Assembly (NCBI RefSeq): GCF_020404745.1
Contig: NZ_JAIZAP010000018.1
Coordinates: 1-64,000, forward strand
Direction: 5' to 3'
Length of the DNA stretch: 64,000 bases
DNA from: Aquibacillus saliphilus
GTDB lineage: Bacteria; Bacillota; Bacilli; Bacillales; Amphibacillaceae
Part shown: positions 41,994-50,726 of the stretch, piece by piece
Layout of the letters: each line of letters begins with the position of its first letter
Position numbering within the stretch: position 1 is the stretch's first letter
The notes under the pieces: model-generated
What the model was told of the DNA's origin: nothing
Databases searched by the model: none
The model's input: only the letters and a program-made list of their open reading frames with translations
Made by a program: the position numbers and the translations under genes

Positions 41994-42740
41994 ATGTTTG
42001 AACTTTCATTATTACAATGGTTGATTGTTATTTTAAGTGCAGTTTTTATTGGCTTTATGAAAACGGGTGTGTCTAGTCTTGGTATATTGGTTGTTACTAT
42101 ATTAATGTATGTATTCCCAGCGAAAGAATCGGTGGGTATTTTACTTCCTTTGCTAATTATTGGTGATATATTTGCTGTTATTTATTATCGTAAGAGTGTT
42201 GTTTGGAAATATTTAGTTTCACTGATTCCATGGGTATTGATTGGTATAATTATTGGTTTTTTTGTTTTAGACCAAGTAAATAGCGACCAGTTAAAACCGA
42301 TTATTGGCGGACTGGTCCTTGCGTTAATTATTTTGCAGGTGAGTAGAGAGCGATTAGGTGAGAGATTTAACCAGCTGTTACCCAAATCGTTAAGTTTTAC
42401 ACTGTTAATGGGCGTATTGGCAGGATTTACTACAATGATTGGTAACGCTGCTGGTGGTGTTATGGCGGTTTACTTATTAGTAAAAGGATTACCTAAACGG
42501 GAATTCGTTGGAACTGGGGCTTGGTTCTTTTTGTTTGTTAACTTAATAAAAGTACCATTTTACATTTCCTTAGGATTAATAACGTTCGATTCGATTTCAT
42601 TTAATCTATGGTTAGTTCCTACAATTATTGTAGGAGCATTTATTGGTATAAAAGTCTTGCCTTTAATACCTCAAAAAACTTTCCAAGTACTGATTTTAGC
42701 ATTTGCAGCAATAGGAGCATTAAGGTTACTATTTGTATAA
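41994..42740 (+). CDS. TauE/SafE family transporter (sulfite/organosulfur or anion exporter)
   Basis: 248 aa, eight predicted membrane segments in two four-helix repeats. Family marks: FIGFMKTGVSSLGIL near the N-terminus, FTTMIGNAAGGVMAVYLL in the second half, and a GAFIGIKVLPLIPQK ending. Members export sulfite, sulfoacetate or related anions. Given the sulfolactate genes at 12.1 kb the substrate could be organosulfur, but the distance makes that a guess. GGTGTAGG before the ATG. Ends at a terminator. Confidence 0.86.
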   Translation: MFELSLLQWLIVILSAVFIGFMKTGVSSLGILVVTILMYVFPAKESVGILLPLLIIGDIFAVIYYRKSVVWKYLVSLIPWVLIGIIIGFFVLDQVNSDQLKPIIGGLVLALIILQVSRERLGERFNQLLPKSLSFTLLMGVLAGFTTMIGNAAGGVMAVYLLVKGLPKREFVGTGAWFFLFVNLIKVPFYISLGLITFDSISFNLWLVPTIIVGAFIGIKVLPLIPQKTFQVLILAFAAIGALRLLFV

Positions 42741-42786
42741 ATCAGAATTAACGTTTTCAATATAAAAAACAGTTGATTAAATTCTA

Positions 42787-42845
42787 AGTAGTTCTGTTTC
42801 GGTGTACATAATAACAAAATGTACATCAAAATGAACTGCTTTTTT
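42787..42845 (+). terminator. Terminator after the TauE gene
   Basis: Two-part stem: outer AGTAGTTC/GAACTGCT (one T-G pair) and inner GGTGTACA/TGTACATC, then six T. Confidence 0.8.
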
Positions 42846-43019
42846 CATTAGAAATTGTACACGCAATTAAATAATATTTTTAGGTTTGCGGTTAAAAATG
42901 TAATTTTATGATAATGTGAGAATATAACTTGAAGGAATATGTGCTTATTCAACGAACAGTTAGTTAAAAAGTTAAATTTTAATTAAGATATTGTTATTTT
43001 TTTAGGGGGAATTACGGAA

Positions 43020-43355
43020 TTGAAAAAGAGTGATGATTACTTTAAAGCAAGAAATGCTGAAGAATTACTTTTTGCCTTAACGAATAAAGAATCTTACATT
43101 ATTATTTGTAAAGACTTTAAAGACGAATTTTTGAAAAAGACACAACTGCCACTCACGGAAACAGAAGAAATGGCATTTCAACTTGGATTCCGTGGTTGGG
43201 CAGGAATTTTGGAAGAAATATTTTTTCATATTATCAATGTCTTCACCAAAATAAATAAGCAACAAAAGAAAATTGACAGCAGGATCCGTAAATACAATTA
43301 TAAAAAAATGAATGAGCACGAAATTCTCTTGTATTTACGTCAGTTGAATTATTAA
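43020..43355 (+). CDS. Hypothetical protein (TTG start)
   Basis: 111 aa, soluble, Lys- and Glu-rich, with a possible amphipathic middle (GWAGILEEIFFHIINVFTKI). TTG at 43020 is preceded by TAGGGGGA at 9 nt; a terminator follows at 43397. No domain recognised, no partner genes nearby. The frame is well punctuated, so I treat it as real. Confidence 0.55.
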   Translation: MKKSDDYFKARNAEELLFALTNKESYIIICKDFKDEFLKKTQLPLTETEEMAFQLGFRGWAGILEEIFFHIINVFTKINKQQKKIDSRIRKYNYKKMNEHEILLYLRQLNY

Positions 43356-43396
43356 GCTAAACGGATCTTTTTAGTTGAAGAAGAACAATACAGTGT

Positions 43397-43428
43397 AAGA
43401 GCTTGGGTAAAACCAAGTTCTTTTTTTA
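43397..43428 (+). terminator. Terminator after the 111-aa gene
   Basis: Stem AAGAGCTTGG / CCAAGTTCTT (one G-U pair) and seven or more T. Confidence 0.85.
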
Positions 43429-43616
43429 TTTATTTACTGTAAACAGTTAGAAATTATTAAAGTGAAAAAAAACCCTCATTTGTCTCTTAAATTGCAATCG
43501 AATTTACACTCTAATTTGCAACTCTTCAATAATTTGTAACTGTTAAACTAAAATGGACAGTTTGTTCGATAAAACTGAACTACTTAATTAAATTCAGCTG
43601 TTTTTTTGTGATTTGG

Positions 43617-43736
43617 TATCTAGCCTCCAGCACCTACCCGCCTGAGGTCTTAAGTCAAGCCTCTTTGTGCTAAAAAACACCATTAGAGCCTCGACTTAAG
43701 CTTGTCGTGATGACCAAGACCCTTGCGCTTTTCTTG
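43617..43736. repeat. Dispersed intergenic repeat, copy A
   Basis: Starts TATCTAGCCTCCAGCACC-TACCCGCC, carries GTCTTAAGTCAAGCCTC and its approximate complement GAGCCTCGACTTAAGC farther on, and ends near CTTGCGCTTTTCTTG. Shares order and motifs with copy B at 51451. Similar TCTAGCTCCAGCGCCTA...GCGCTTTTC elements are, to my knowledge, common in Bacillaceae intergenic DNA. GC content is higher than that of its surroundings. Confidence 0.7.
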
Positions 43737-43808
43737 TGCTTGTTATCGCTTATTGAGTACTTCTAATTGTGGAACGGTATTTTAAGGAATAAAAAAGTCA
43801 TTTTATTA

Positions 43809-43837
43809 TTGACACACTTGTATATACAAGATACAAT
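43809..43837 (+). promoter_or_regulatory. Promoter of the trehalose operon with TreR operator 1
   Basis: -35 TTGACA (43809-43814), 17 bp, -10 TACAAT (43832-43837): nearly consensus. The spacer contains the perfect palindrome CTTGTATATACAAG (43817-43830), the TreR operator type, so repressor binding would cover the promoter. Confidence 0.85.
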
Positions 43838-43854
43838 GAAAACGCAATCAAAAA

Positions 43855-43868
43855 CTTGTATATACAAA
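43855..43868 (+). promoter_or_regulatory. TreR operator 2
   Basis: CTTGTATATACAAA keeps the 12-bp palindrome TTGTATATACAA. It lies 38 bp downstream of operator 1 (about four helical turns less half a turn), close to the transcription start, so the two TreR dimers may act jointly. Confidence 0.8.
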
Positions 43869-43906
43869 TTTGGGTAATTATTATTAAAAAAAGGGGGAAA
43901 ATGGTT

Positions 43907-45343
43907 ATGAGTAAATATACGGATTCGGCTAAGGAACTACTGGAACACATAGGTGGTAGTGACAATATTTCGGTAGTTACACATTGTGCGACGAGAATGC
44001 GTTTCGTACTTAATGATCCAGCCAAAGCGGATGCAGAAAAAATTGAAGAAATTGACCTTGTAAAAGGGACATTTACTAATGCGGGCCAATTTCAAGTTAT
44101 CGTTGGTAATGAAGTTGCAACCTTTTACAATGAATTTACGGAGATAGCTGGTGTTGGCGATACATCAAAGGACGAAGCAAAAGTTGTAGCAAAACAAAAC
44201 ATGAATTTTATTCAACGGATGATTTCTCATCTTGCTGATATTTTTACACCGTTAATTCCAGCGCTTGTTGTTGGTGGTCTTATTCTAGGTTTTAGAAATG
44301 TTATTGGTGAGATCGGCATGATGGGACCAGATAATGAGTTAACATTAGTTGAAGTTTCTCAATTTTGGGCTGGAGTGCATTCGTTCTTATGGTTAATTGG
44401 TGAAGCAATATTTCATTTCTTACCAGTCGGAATCACTTGGGCGATATCAAGAAAAATGGGAACTACGCAAATTCTTGGTATTGTTTTAGGTATCACGCTA
44501 GTTTCTCCTCAACTACTTAACGCTTATGGCGTTGCAGGTGCTGAAGCAATTCCATTTTGGGACTTTGGATTTGCCCAAGTAGAAATGATTGGTTACCAGG
44601 CCCAAGTAATTCCAGCTATCTTAGCAGGTTTTGTATTAGCATATCTTGAATTAGGGTTACGTAAAGTTATTCCGAATGTAATTTCAATGATTTTTGTCCC
44701 ATTCTTTGCACTTATTCCAGCAGTATTAGTTGCTCACGTCGTACTAGGGCCAATTGGTTGGACAATGGGTTCTTGGATTTCTGATGTTGTTTACTCAGGT
44801 TTAACGTCTACATTTGGGTGGTTATTTGCGGCGATATTTGGGTTTGCTTATGCGCCACTTGTTATTACCGGTCTACACCACATGACTAACGCAATTGATT
44901 TACAATTAATGAGTGAATTTGATGGTACTAATCTTTGGCCAATGATAGCACTGTCTAATATTGCACAAGGGTCAGCCGTTGTTGCGATGATCTTCTTAAA
45001 TAAAAAAGATGAAAAAGAACAACAGGTTTCTGTTCCAGCTGCAATTTCTTGTTATTTAGGTGTTACAGAGCCAGCAATGTTTGGTATTAATTTGAAATAT
45101 GTATTCCCATTTTTAGCTGCGATGATTGGCTCTTCGATTGCGGCAATCGTATCAGTTGGTAGCGGGGTAATGGCTAACTCGATTGGTGTAGGGGGTATTC
45201 CAGGATTCCTTTCTATTCAGTTTCAGTTCTGGCCAATGTTCTTCCTGTCAATGACGATAGCTATTGTAGTGCCAATTGCATTAACAATCGCATTATCTAA
45301 AACAAAGATGGGTGTTAATGCATATAAACGTCTAGGTAAATAA
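43907..45343 (+). CDS. treP: PTS trehalose transporter EIIBC component
   Basis: Imports trehalose and phosphorylates it to trehalose 6-phosphate. 478 aa: EIIB (residues ~1-85) with the phospho-cysteine in VVTHCATRMRFVL, then EIIC with ~10 membrane segments from IQRMISHLADIFTPLIPALV onward. The EIIC conserved block SCYLGVTEPAMFGINLKYVFP is present. No EIIA domain is fused; a separate EIIA is at 47860. AGGGGG is 9 nt before the ATG at 43907 (ATG 43901 is too close). First gene of the operon behind two TreR sites. Confidence 0.94.
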   Translation: MSKYTDSAKELLEHIGGSDNISVVTHCATRMRFVLNDPAKADAEKIEEIDLVKGTFTNAGQFQVIVGNEVATFYNEFTEIAGVGDTSKDEAKVVAKQNMNFIQRMISHLADIFTPLIPALVVGGLILGFRNVIGEIGMMGPDNELTLVEVSQFWAGVHSFLWLIGEAIFHFLPVGITWAISRKMGTTQILGIVLGITLVSPQLLNAYGVAGAEAIPFWDFGFAQVEMIGYQAQVIPAILAGFVLAYLELGLRKVIPNVISMIFVPFFALIPAVLVAHVVLGPIGWTMGSWISDVVYSGLTSTFGWLFAAIFGFAYAPLVITGLHHMTNAIDLQLMSEFDGTNLWPMIALSNIAQGSAVVAMIFLNKKDEKEQQVSVPAAISCYLGVTEPAMFGINLKYVFPFLAAMIGSSIAAIVSVGSGVMANSIGVGGIPGFLSIQFQFWPMFFLSMTIAIVVPIALTIALSKTKMGVNAYKRLGK

Positions 45344-45367
45344 TTTAACAACTCACATAGGAAAGGA

Positions 45368-45395
45368 AATAGCAACCAACTAGTTGGTTGCTATT
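45368..45395. repeat. Intercistronic hairpin between treP and treC
   Basis: Perfect 12-bp stem AATAGCAACCAA / TTGGTTGCTATT with loop CTAG, 25 nt after the treP stop. There is no T-run, so it more likely affects mRNA stability or processing than termination. Confidence 0.75.
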
Positions 45396-45432
45396 CCGTT
45401 TATTAATTAATAAAACAGGTAGGTGCTTTAAC

Positions 45433-47112
45433 ATGAATCAGAGATGGTGGGAAAAAGCTGTTGTTTATCAAATTTATCCGAAGAGTTTTAACGATACTAC
45501 AGGAAATGGAACAGGGGACATCCAAGGAATCATTGAAAAACTCGATTATTTTAAAAAACTAGGTGTTGATGTCCTTTGGTTAACTCCGATTTACAAATCA
45601 CCACAACGAGATAATGGTTATGATATTAGTGACTATTACAATATTTACGAGCAGTATGGATCGATGGGAGATTTTGAACAATTATTAAAAGAAGCACATC
45701 AGCTTGATATCAAGATTATTATGGATATCGTTGTTAATCATACATCAACAGAACACGATTGGTTTCAAAAGTCGTTGACATCAAAAGATAATCAATATCG
45801 AGATTATTATGTATGGAAAGACGGTAAAGAAGGCGAAGCTCCAACAAATTGGGATTCAAAGTTTGGTGGATCTGCTTGGCAATATGATGAAAATACCGAA
45901 CAGTATTATTTGCACCTATTCGATGATTCTCAAGCAGATTTGAATTGGGAGAACGAAGATTTGCGAAAAGAAGTCTATCAGATGATGGACTTTTGGCTTT
46001 CTAAGGGGGTCGATGGCTTCCGTCTTGACGTCATCAATTTAATTTCTAAGAATCAAGATTTCCCTGACGATGACGGTAGTGTTGCACCAGGAGATGGGCG
46101 GAAATTTTATACGGACGGACCAAGAGTACACGAATTTCTCCGAGAAATGAACCATGAAGTCTTTTCTAACTATGACATTATGACAGTTGGTGAAATGTCA
46201 TCAACAACAATTGAAAATTGTATTAAATACTCGAATCCAGATCGACAAGAGTTAGACATGACGTTTAACTTTCATCATCTGAAGGTGGATTATCCAAACG
46301 GCAAAAAGTGGACCAAAGCAGATTTTGATTTTCATCAATTGAAGCATATTTTATCCACTTGGCAAATTGGGATGAATAGAGGTGGAGGATGGAACGCACT
46401 ATTTTGGTGCAACCACGACCAGCCCCGTGCGGTGTCAAGATTTGGGGATGATGAACAATATCATAATAAATCCGCAAAAATGTTAGCTACCACAATTCAC
46501 ATGATGCAGGGAACTCCTTATATTTATCAAGGGGAAGAGTTTGGTATGACAAACCCTAAATTTGATAAGATTGATGATTATCGTGATGTTGAATCATTAA
46601 ACATGTACAACTTAAAGAAAAAAGAAGGAATAACCGACCAAGAAATAATTGAGATCCTTAAGCAAAAGTCGAGAGATAACTCAAGAACTCCTGTTCAGTG
46701 GAACGATAGTCAAAATGCAGGATTTACAACGGGTAATCCTTGGATTAACACTGCAAAAAACTTTAAAGAAATTAATGCACAACAAGCAGTTGCTGATAAA
46801 AATTCGATTTTTTATCATTATCAAAAGCTAATTAAGCTTAGGAAAAAGTACGATATTATAACAAATGGAGACTTTCAGTTGCTTTTAGAACAACATGATG
46901 ATATTTTTGCTTATATACGTAGCAATAAAAAAGAAAAATTACTCGTAATAAATAACTTTTATGGAAGAGAGACAACCTTCACATTACCAAAGACAGTTGA
47001 TGTCGCTGGATATACAAGTGAATTGTTGTTAACGAACTATTCCGATTCATCAAAAAGCATACAACAAATTGAGTTAAGACCGTATGAATCGATTGTTTAT
47101 CACTTAAAATAA
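45433..47112 (+). CDS. treC: Alpha,alpha-phosphotrehalase (trehalose-6-phosphate hydrolase, GH13)
   Basis: Splits trehalose 6-phosphate to glucose and glucose 6-phosphate in the cytoplasm. 559 aa GH13_29 enzyme: VVYQIYPKSFNDTTGNGTGDIQG, region I DIVVNHTS, region II DGFRLDVIN (nucleophile Asp), region III TVGEMSSTT (acid/base Glu), region IV NHDQPRAVSRFGD. The FGGSAWQYDENTEQYYLHLF block is typical of this subfamily. AGGTAGG precedes ATG 45433; the frame from 45388 begins inside the upstream hairpin. Same role as B. subtilis TreA. Confidence 0.95.
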   Translation: MNQRWWEKAVVYQIYPKSFNDTTGNGTGDIQGIIEKLDYFKKLGVDVLWLTPIYKSPQRDNGYDISDYYNIYEQYGSMGDFEQLLKEAHQLDIKIIMDIVVNHTSTEHDWFQKSLTSKDNQYRDYYVWKDGKEGEAPTNWDSKFGGSAWQYDENTEQYYLHLFDDSQADLNWENEDLRKEVYQMMDFWLSKGVDGFRLDVINLISKNQDFPDDDGSVAPGDGRKFYTDGPRVHEFLREMNHEVFSNYDIMTVGEMSSTTIENCIKYSNPDRQELDMTFNFHHLKVDYPNGKKWTKADFDFHQLKHILSTWQIGMNRGGGWNALFWCNHDQPRAVSRFGDDEQYHNKSAKMLATTIHMMQGTPYIYQGEEFGMTNPKFDKIDDYRDVESLNMYNLKKKEGITDQEIIEILKQKSRDNSRTPVQWNDSQNAGFTTGNPWINTAKNFKEINAQQAVADKNSIFYHYQKLIKLRKKYDIITNGDFQLLLEQHDDIFAYIRSNKKEKLLVINNFYGRETTFTLPKTVDVAGYTSELLLTNYSDSSKSIQQIELRPYESIVYHLK

Positions 47113-47128
47113 TAGATGGGGATCTTCA

Positions 47129-47839
47129 ATGAAAAACAAGTATTTATCAATTTATGATGAAATTGCTAAACAAATTAAAATAGGTGATCTGGAACCTGAT
47201 ACGCTGCTACCCTCAGAGAATGAAATGACAGTTCTCTATGATACATCAAGAGAAACAATTCGTAAGGCATTAAACCTTCTATCTCAAAATGGTTTTATTC
47301 AAAAGGTTAGAGGGAAGGGTTCTATAGTAATTGACATTGATAAATTTGACTTTCCTGTATCTGGACTTGTCAGTTTCAAGGAACTTTCCCATAAAATGGA
47401 TAAAGTTAAAACAATTGTTAGCCAATTATCTTTAACTAAACCTAGTTCATATATCAAACGACAGTTAAATCTAACTGATGATAAATCCGTTTGGCATGTA
47501 GTAAGGGTAAGAGAAATTGGTGGAGAAAAAATCATCCTCGACAAGGATTATCTAATTGAGGAGTTTGTACCAACGTTAACGGAAGAAATTTGTAAGGATT
47601 CCATTTATAATTACTTGGAAAATGAATTAAAACTAACAATTAGTTTTGCGAAAAAGGAAATTATTGTTGTAGAGCCGACTGATGAAGACCGGGAATTGCT
47701 GGATCTTGACGGCTTTCATAATGTGGTTGTAATTAAAAACTACGTTTATTTTGATGATGCCAGTTTGTTTCAATACACAGAATCCAGGCATCGGCCAGAC
47801 AAGTTTCGATTCGTTGATTTTGCCCGAAGAAGGCATTAA
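47129..47839 (+). CDS. treR: Trehalose operon repressor TreR (GntR family)
   Basis: 236 aa: N-terminal winged HTH (residues ~1-68, LPSENEMTVLYDTSRETIRKAL ... GFIQKVRGKGSIV) and UTRA effector domain (~88-230), which in Bacillus binds trehalose 6-phosphate. Ends with the HRPDKFRFVDFARRRH motif typical of TreR. Likely binds the TTGTATATACAA sites at 43817 and 43855, and perhaps the partial site at 54249. Starts 16 bp after treC. Confidence 0.93.
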   Translation: MKNKYLSIYDEIAKQIKIGDLEPDTLLPSENEMTVLYDTSRETIRKALNLLSQNGFIQKVRGKGSIVIDIDKFDFPVSGLVSFKELSHKMDKVKTIVSQLSLTKPSSYIKRQLNLTDDKSVWHVVRVREIGGEKIILDKDYLIEEFVPTLTEEICKDSIYNYLENELKLTISFAKKEIIVVEPTDEDRELLDLDGFHNVVVIKNYVYFDDASLFQYTESRHRPDKFRFVDFARRRH

Positions 47840-47859
47840 AAAACTTGAGGAGTGTTATC

Positions 47860-48357
47860 ATGCTGAAAAAAATATTTGGTAAAAAAGAAACTGTAGTGGA
47901 ACGAGTTACAACGCCAATTAATGGGAAAGTAGTAGACATTACTGATGTACCAGATCCAGTATTTTCTCAAAAAATGATGGGAGAGGGTATTGCAATTGAA
48001 CCATCGGATGGTGAAGTAGTAAGTCCAGTTGATGCAGAGGTTGTCCAAGTCTTTCCGACCAAGCATGCTGTTGGCCTAAAGACGAAATCAGGTTTAGAAT
48101 TACTAATCCATATTGGCTTAGAAACAGTCAGTTTAGACGGAGAAGGCTTTGAGGCTTTTGTCAAGGCTGGAGACAAGGTCAAGCGTGGAGATAAGTTGGT
48201 TAGCTTTGATTTAGAAACCATCAAAGAAAAAGCTACAAGTACAATATCACCTTTGATTATTACTAATATGGATGAAGTAGTTGAAAGTGTAGAGAAAGAT
48301 TTAAATGAATCTGCAAAAACATCAGAAACAGAGGTTCTTACGGTAACACTTAAATAA
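47860..48357 (+). CDS. PTS glucose-type EIIA component
   Basis: 165 aa EIIA(Glc) fold. Conserved PDPVFSQKMMGEGIAIEPSDG and phospho-His in LLIHIGLETVSLDG (~residue 87); a second conserved His, in FPTKHAVGL (~residue 72), completes the active site. As treP lacks a EIIA domain, this protein is the likely phosphodonor to it. Similar to B. subtilis YpqE, but placed here inside the tre operon, after treR. GAGGAG before ATG 47860; the frame from 47845 overlaps the ribosome site. Confidence 0.92.
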   Translation: MLKKIFGKKETVVERVTTPINGKVVDITDVPDPVFSQKMMGEGIAIEPSDGEVVSPVDAEVVQVFPTKHAVGLKTKSGLELLIHIGLETVSLDGEGFEAFVKAGDKVKRGDKLVSFDLETIKEKATSTISPLIITNMDEVVESVEKDLNESAKTSETEVLTVTLK

Positions 48358-48362
48358 TCGCT

Positions 48363-48392
48363 TAAAGAGGCACCTTTTTGGTGTCTCTTTAA
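48363..48392 (+). terminator. Terminator of the tre operon
   Basis: Perfect or near-perfect stem AAAGAGGCACC / GGTGTCTCTTT with five-T loop and T-rich tail, directly after the EIIA stop. Confidence 0.85.
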
Positions 48393-48690
48393 TTATATTT
48401 ATATTAATTTAAATTCTAAAAACATAAAAAATGAATCACTAAGAAGTCTTTGATTGATCAGCACAAACTCCTAATGTCTATAGGTTAACTACTGCCTATT
48501 ATTCCTCTTCTGACAAACAAGTTCATAATAATCATTTTCAAGAAAAGAATAAAATAGAATAATAAATATTTTGAATTACCTAGTTTAAACAAACTAAGCA
48601 TACTTTCTTTAGAATGATGAATTTAGTTGCTTAGGAATAATGGGGGACATTTCTAGTAGGTGTAATGTAGAGGTTTAATATTAAAACAAA
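48393..48690. other. AT-rich spacer between the tre operon and csp
   Basis: About 300 bp, convergent genes on both sides. I see no gene, repeat or clear signal. Confidence 0.5.
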
Positions 48691-48722
48691 AAAAGACGAA
48701 TTCAATTAAGAATTCGTCTTTT
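48691..48722. terminator. Terminator of the cold-shock gene
   Basis: Perfect 13-bp stem AAAAGACGAATTC / GAATTCGTCTTTT. On the minus strand it is followed by a T-run; it lies 12 bp past the csp stop. Confidence 0.9.
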
Positions 48723-48733
48723 GAATGTTCAAA

Positions 48734-48934
48734 TTAACCTTTTTGAACGTTTGCTGCTTGTGGTCCACGGTTACCTTCTTCAACTTCGAAAGAAACTGTT
48801 TGGCCTTCTTCAAGTGTTTTAAAGCCTTCGCCTTGGATAGCAGAGAAATGAACGAATACGTCGTCTTGTCCTTCTACTTCGATAAATCCAAAACCTTTGT
48901 CTGCGTTAAACCATTTTACTGTACCTTGTGTCAT
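48734..48934 (-). CDS. Cold-shock protein (CspA/CspB family)
   Basis: 66 aa single cold-shock domain, a nucleic-acid chaperone. RNP1 KGFGFIEV (residues ~13-20) and RNP2 VFVHFSAI (~26-33) are intact, start [10 protein letters not shown] is typical. The ribosome site is TAGGAGG. Transcribed from the strong promoter at 49058-49085, giving a ~115-nt 5' leader with a perfect GTGTGG-ACGAA-CCACAC hairpin (48950-48966) 5 nt before the ribosome site. Such long structured leaders are typical of cold-regulated csp mRNAs. Which paralogue (B, C or D) cannot be decided. Confidence 0.96.
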   Translation of the reverse strand: MTQGTVKWFNADKGFGFIEVEGQDDVFVHFSAIQGEGFKTLEEGQTVSFEVEEGNRGPQAANVQKG

Positions 48935-48949
48935 AAATATTTCCTCCTA

Positions 48950-48966
48950 GTGTGGTTCGTCCACAC
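48950..48966 (-). promoter_or_regulatory. Leader hairpin next to the csp ribosome site
   Basis: Perfect 6-bp stem GTGTGG/CCACAC with a 5-nt loop in the csp 5' leader, adjacent to AGGAGG, so it may tune translation by temperature. Confidence 0.55.
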
Positions 48967-49057
48967 AATGTATTACTATTCTTGCTCTTGCCTCAAAACG
49001 AGAACTTTACGTAGCGTTTTACTTGAAGTGTTTGTCGAACAAAATAGCTTAATTATT

Positions 49058-49085
49058 ATTATAACAAAAAAAAGCGATAAGTCAA
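49058..49085 (-). promoter_or_regulatory. Sigma-A promoter of csp
   Basis: Minus strand: -35 TTGACT, 16 bp with a poly-T spacer, -10 TATAAT. Transcription start expected at ~49051. Confidence 0.75.
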
Positions 49086-49427
49086 CAAGACAAGCAAAAA
49101 AATTTATTATTAATTTAAGTGGCTTTATAAATTCAATAAAATGTATCCGTATTGTTAAAAAAGCAGTTCATGATATCTAAAGTGGCAAAGTATTAACTAG
49201 TCAAAAAAATAACACTAAAAAATTTTTAAAAAATCGGTTCGCTTTTAAGTTAATGAAGTATGGAAAGGATAAATCAAACCAAAGTAATCATGATTGTGGA
49301 CTGATTCTTAAACGGGAAAAAAGTATGTTTTTAAAATGAAAGATATATCTAAGTCAAGATACTTTATTTTTAGGTATGATTTTCGTTAATCTAAACTAAA
49401 TAAAAAAAAGTTAAGAAGAGGTATGTG
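49086..49427 (+). other. Spacer between csp and the C45 peptidase
   Basis: About 340 bp. It should hold the promoter of the C45 gene. AT-rich; I see no gene or clear box. A plus-strand frame at 48725-49180 runs antisense to csp and its leader and is not credible. Confidence 0.45.
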
Positions 49428-50495
49428 ATGAAGCAAGTACATAGTAATATCATACAGTTTCGCGGATCTCACTATCAATTTGGATTGAAGCAAGGTGAGG
49501 AACTAAAAAATTCGTTAACAGTTAAAAATCGTGAGCAGCAATGGAAGGTACGAAAAAAGCGATTCGCAATTGACCCATCTGAGGCGAAACAAGCAATTAC
49601 TACGTTTGCCCCTAGTTTATGGGAAGAGTTGTTGGGATTGAGAGATGCACTAGAATGGCCAATTGAGCAAGTGTTAACAGAATTTGGTGGGTACCGTTTA
49701 GACTATGTCCGTTCAGGTTGTTCAATTGTAACAGGTGATAATTATTTAATTCGTAATTACGATTATCACCCAAAAACATATGAAGGTCGGTATGTGCTGT
49801 TAAAACCAACAGATGAGGGTTATGCAACGATTGGACCAAGTCAGCGTATTACTGGTCGATCGGATGGAATGAATGAAATGGGCCTGGTAATGGGGTATAA
49901 TTTTATGCACCGTAAAAAACCTGGAAATGGGTTTATTTGCGGAATGATTGGTAGAATTGTTTTAGAACAATGTGCTAATGTAGCAGAGGCAGTTGAAATG
50001 CTGAAGAATATTCCTCATCGCCATTCGTTTAGCTACATCGTTTATGATAAGACTGGAGAAACATATGTTGTAGAGGCATCACCGCGTGGCGTTGAGGTTC
50101 GAAAGTCCAATGTCTGTACAAATCATTTTGAAATTATGGAGAAGGAAAATCGAAATTATCTTGTTGATTCCAAGCGGAGGATGGATGTAATTCAAAGTCA
50201 ACAACCTGAATTTAAACAAGCCTATGATGCGTTTCGCTTGTTCAACGATACAGGTAAAGGTGTTTTTTCAACCGAATATCAAAATTGGGCAGGTACTATT
50301 CATACCTCAGCTTATTTTCCAAATCAATTGGAATCGTGGTTTGTTTTAGGTGGTAACCAAGAACCGACAACATTTGACTTCTTTGAATGGCTACAGGATA
50401 AGGATATAATGTTAAGCAGGGTAATAGGAGAAGTAGACACAGACATACCGTTTGCCCATATGGATAAGCACGCTGATTGGTTTAATCGAAAGTAA
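49428..50495 (+). CDS. C45 family peptidase / acyl-CoA:6-APA acyltransferase-like Ntn hydrolase
   Basis: 355 aa Ntn-hydrolase of the C45 family (phylogenetically near penicillin-N acyltransferase and bile-salt-hydrolase-like proteins). The nucleophile Cys lies in DYVRSGCSIV (~residue 98), followed by LIRNYDYHP and GRSDGMNEMGLVMGYNFMHRK, the Ntn core. These are usually self-processed at that Cys and hydrolyse or transfer amide-linked acyl groups; substrate unknown. AAGAGG is spaced 6 nt from ATG 49428. Precedes ywbE by 33 bp, so co-transcription is likely. Confidence 0.86.
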   Translation: MKQVHSNIIQFRGSHYQFGLKQGEELKNSLTVKNREQQWKVRKKRFAIDPSEAKQAITTFAPSLWEELLGLRDALEWPIEQVLTEFGGYRLDYVRSGCSIVTGDNYLIRNYDYHPKTYEGRYVLLKPTDEGYATIGPSQRITGRSDGMNEMGLVMGYNFMHRKKPGNGFICGMIGRIVLEQCANVAEAVEMLKNIPHRHSFSYIVYDKTGETYVVEASPRGVEVRKSNVCTNHFEIMEKENRNYLVDSKRRMDVIQSQQPEFKQAYDAFRLFNDTGKGVFSTEYQNWAGTIHTSAYFPNQLESWFVLGGNQEPTTFDFFEWLQDKDIMLSRVIGEVDTDIPFAHMDKHADWFNRK

Positions 50496-50528
50496 TGTTT
50501 TTAAAATATAGCGAATAGGGGTGAAGAT

Positions 50529-50726
50529 ATGGATGGTAAGAACCGTAAAAATATTCAGCCAGGGCATACAGTAGATATCGTGTTAAAACAAGATCAAAGA
50601 AGTGGGAAGTTAACACGCGGAATCGTTAAAAACATTTTAACAAATTCGCCAACACATCCACATGGAATTAAAGTACGCCTTGAAGATGGACAGGTTGGAA
50701 GAGTAAAAGAAATTGTAAAGAACTGA
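50529..50726 (+). CDS. ywbE: YwbE family protein (DUF2196)
   Basis: 65 aa, entire family signature: GKNRKNIQPGHTVDIVLKQDQRSGKLTRGIVKNILTNSPTHPHGIKVRLEDGQVGRVKEI. Predicted KOW-like beta-barrel protein, possibly RNA-binding; function not established. GGGGTGAAG before the ATG. Confidence 0.93.
   Translation: MDGKNRKNIQPGHTVDIVLKQDQRSGKLTRGIVKNILTNSPTHPHGIKVRLEDGQVGRVKEIVKN

Noticed and set aside
48725-49180. A 151-codon frame antisense to the cold-shock gene
   Set aside because: It is the complement of csp and its leader; csp itself has all marks of a real gene, and the antisense frame has no ribosome site.
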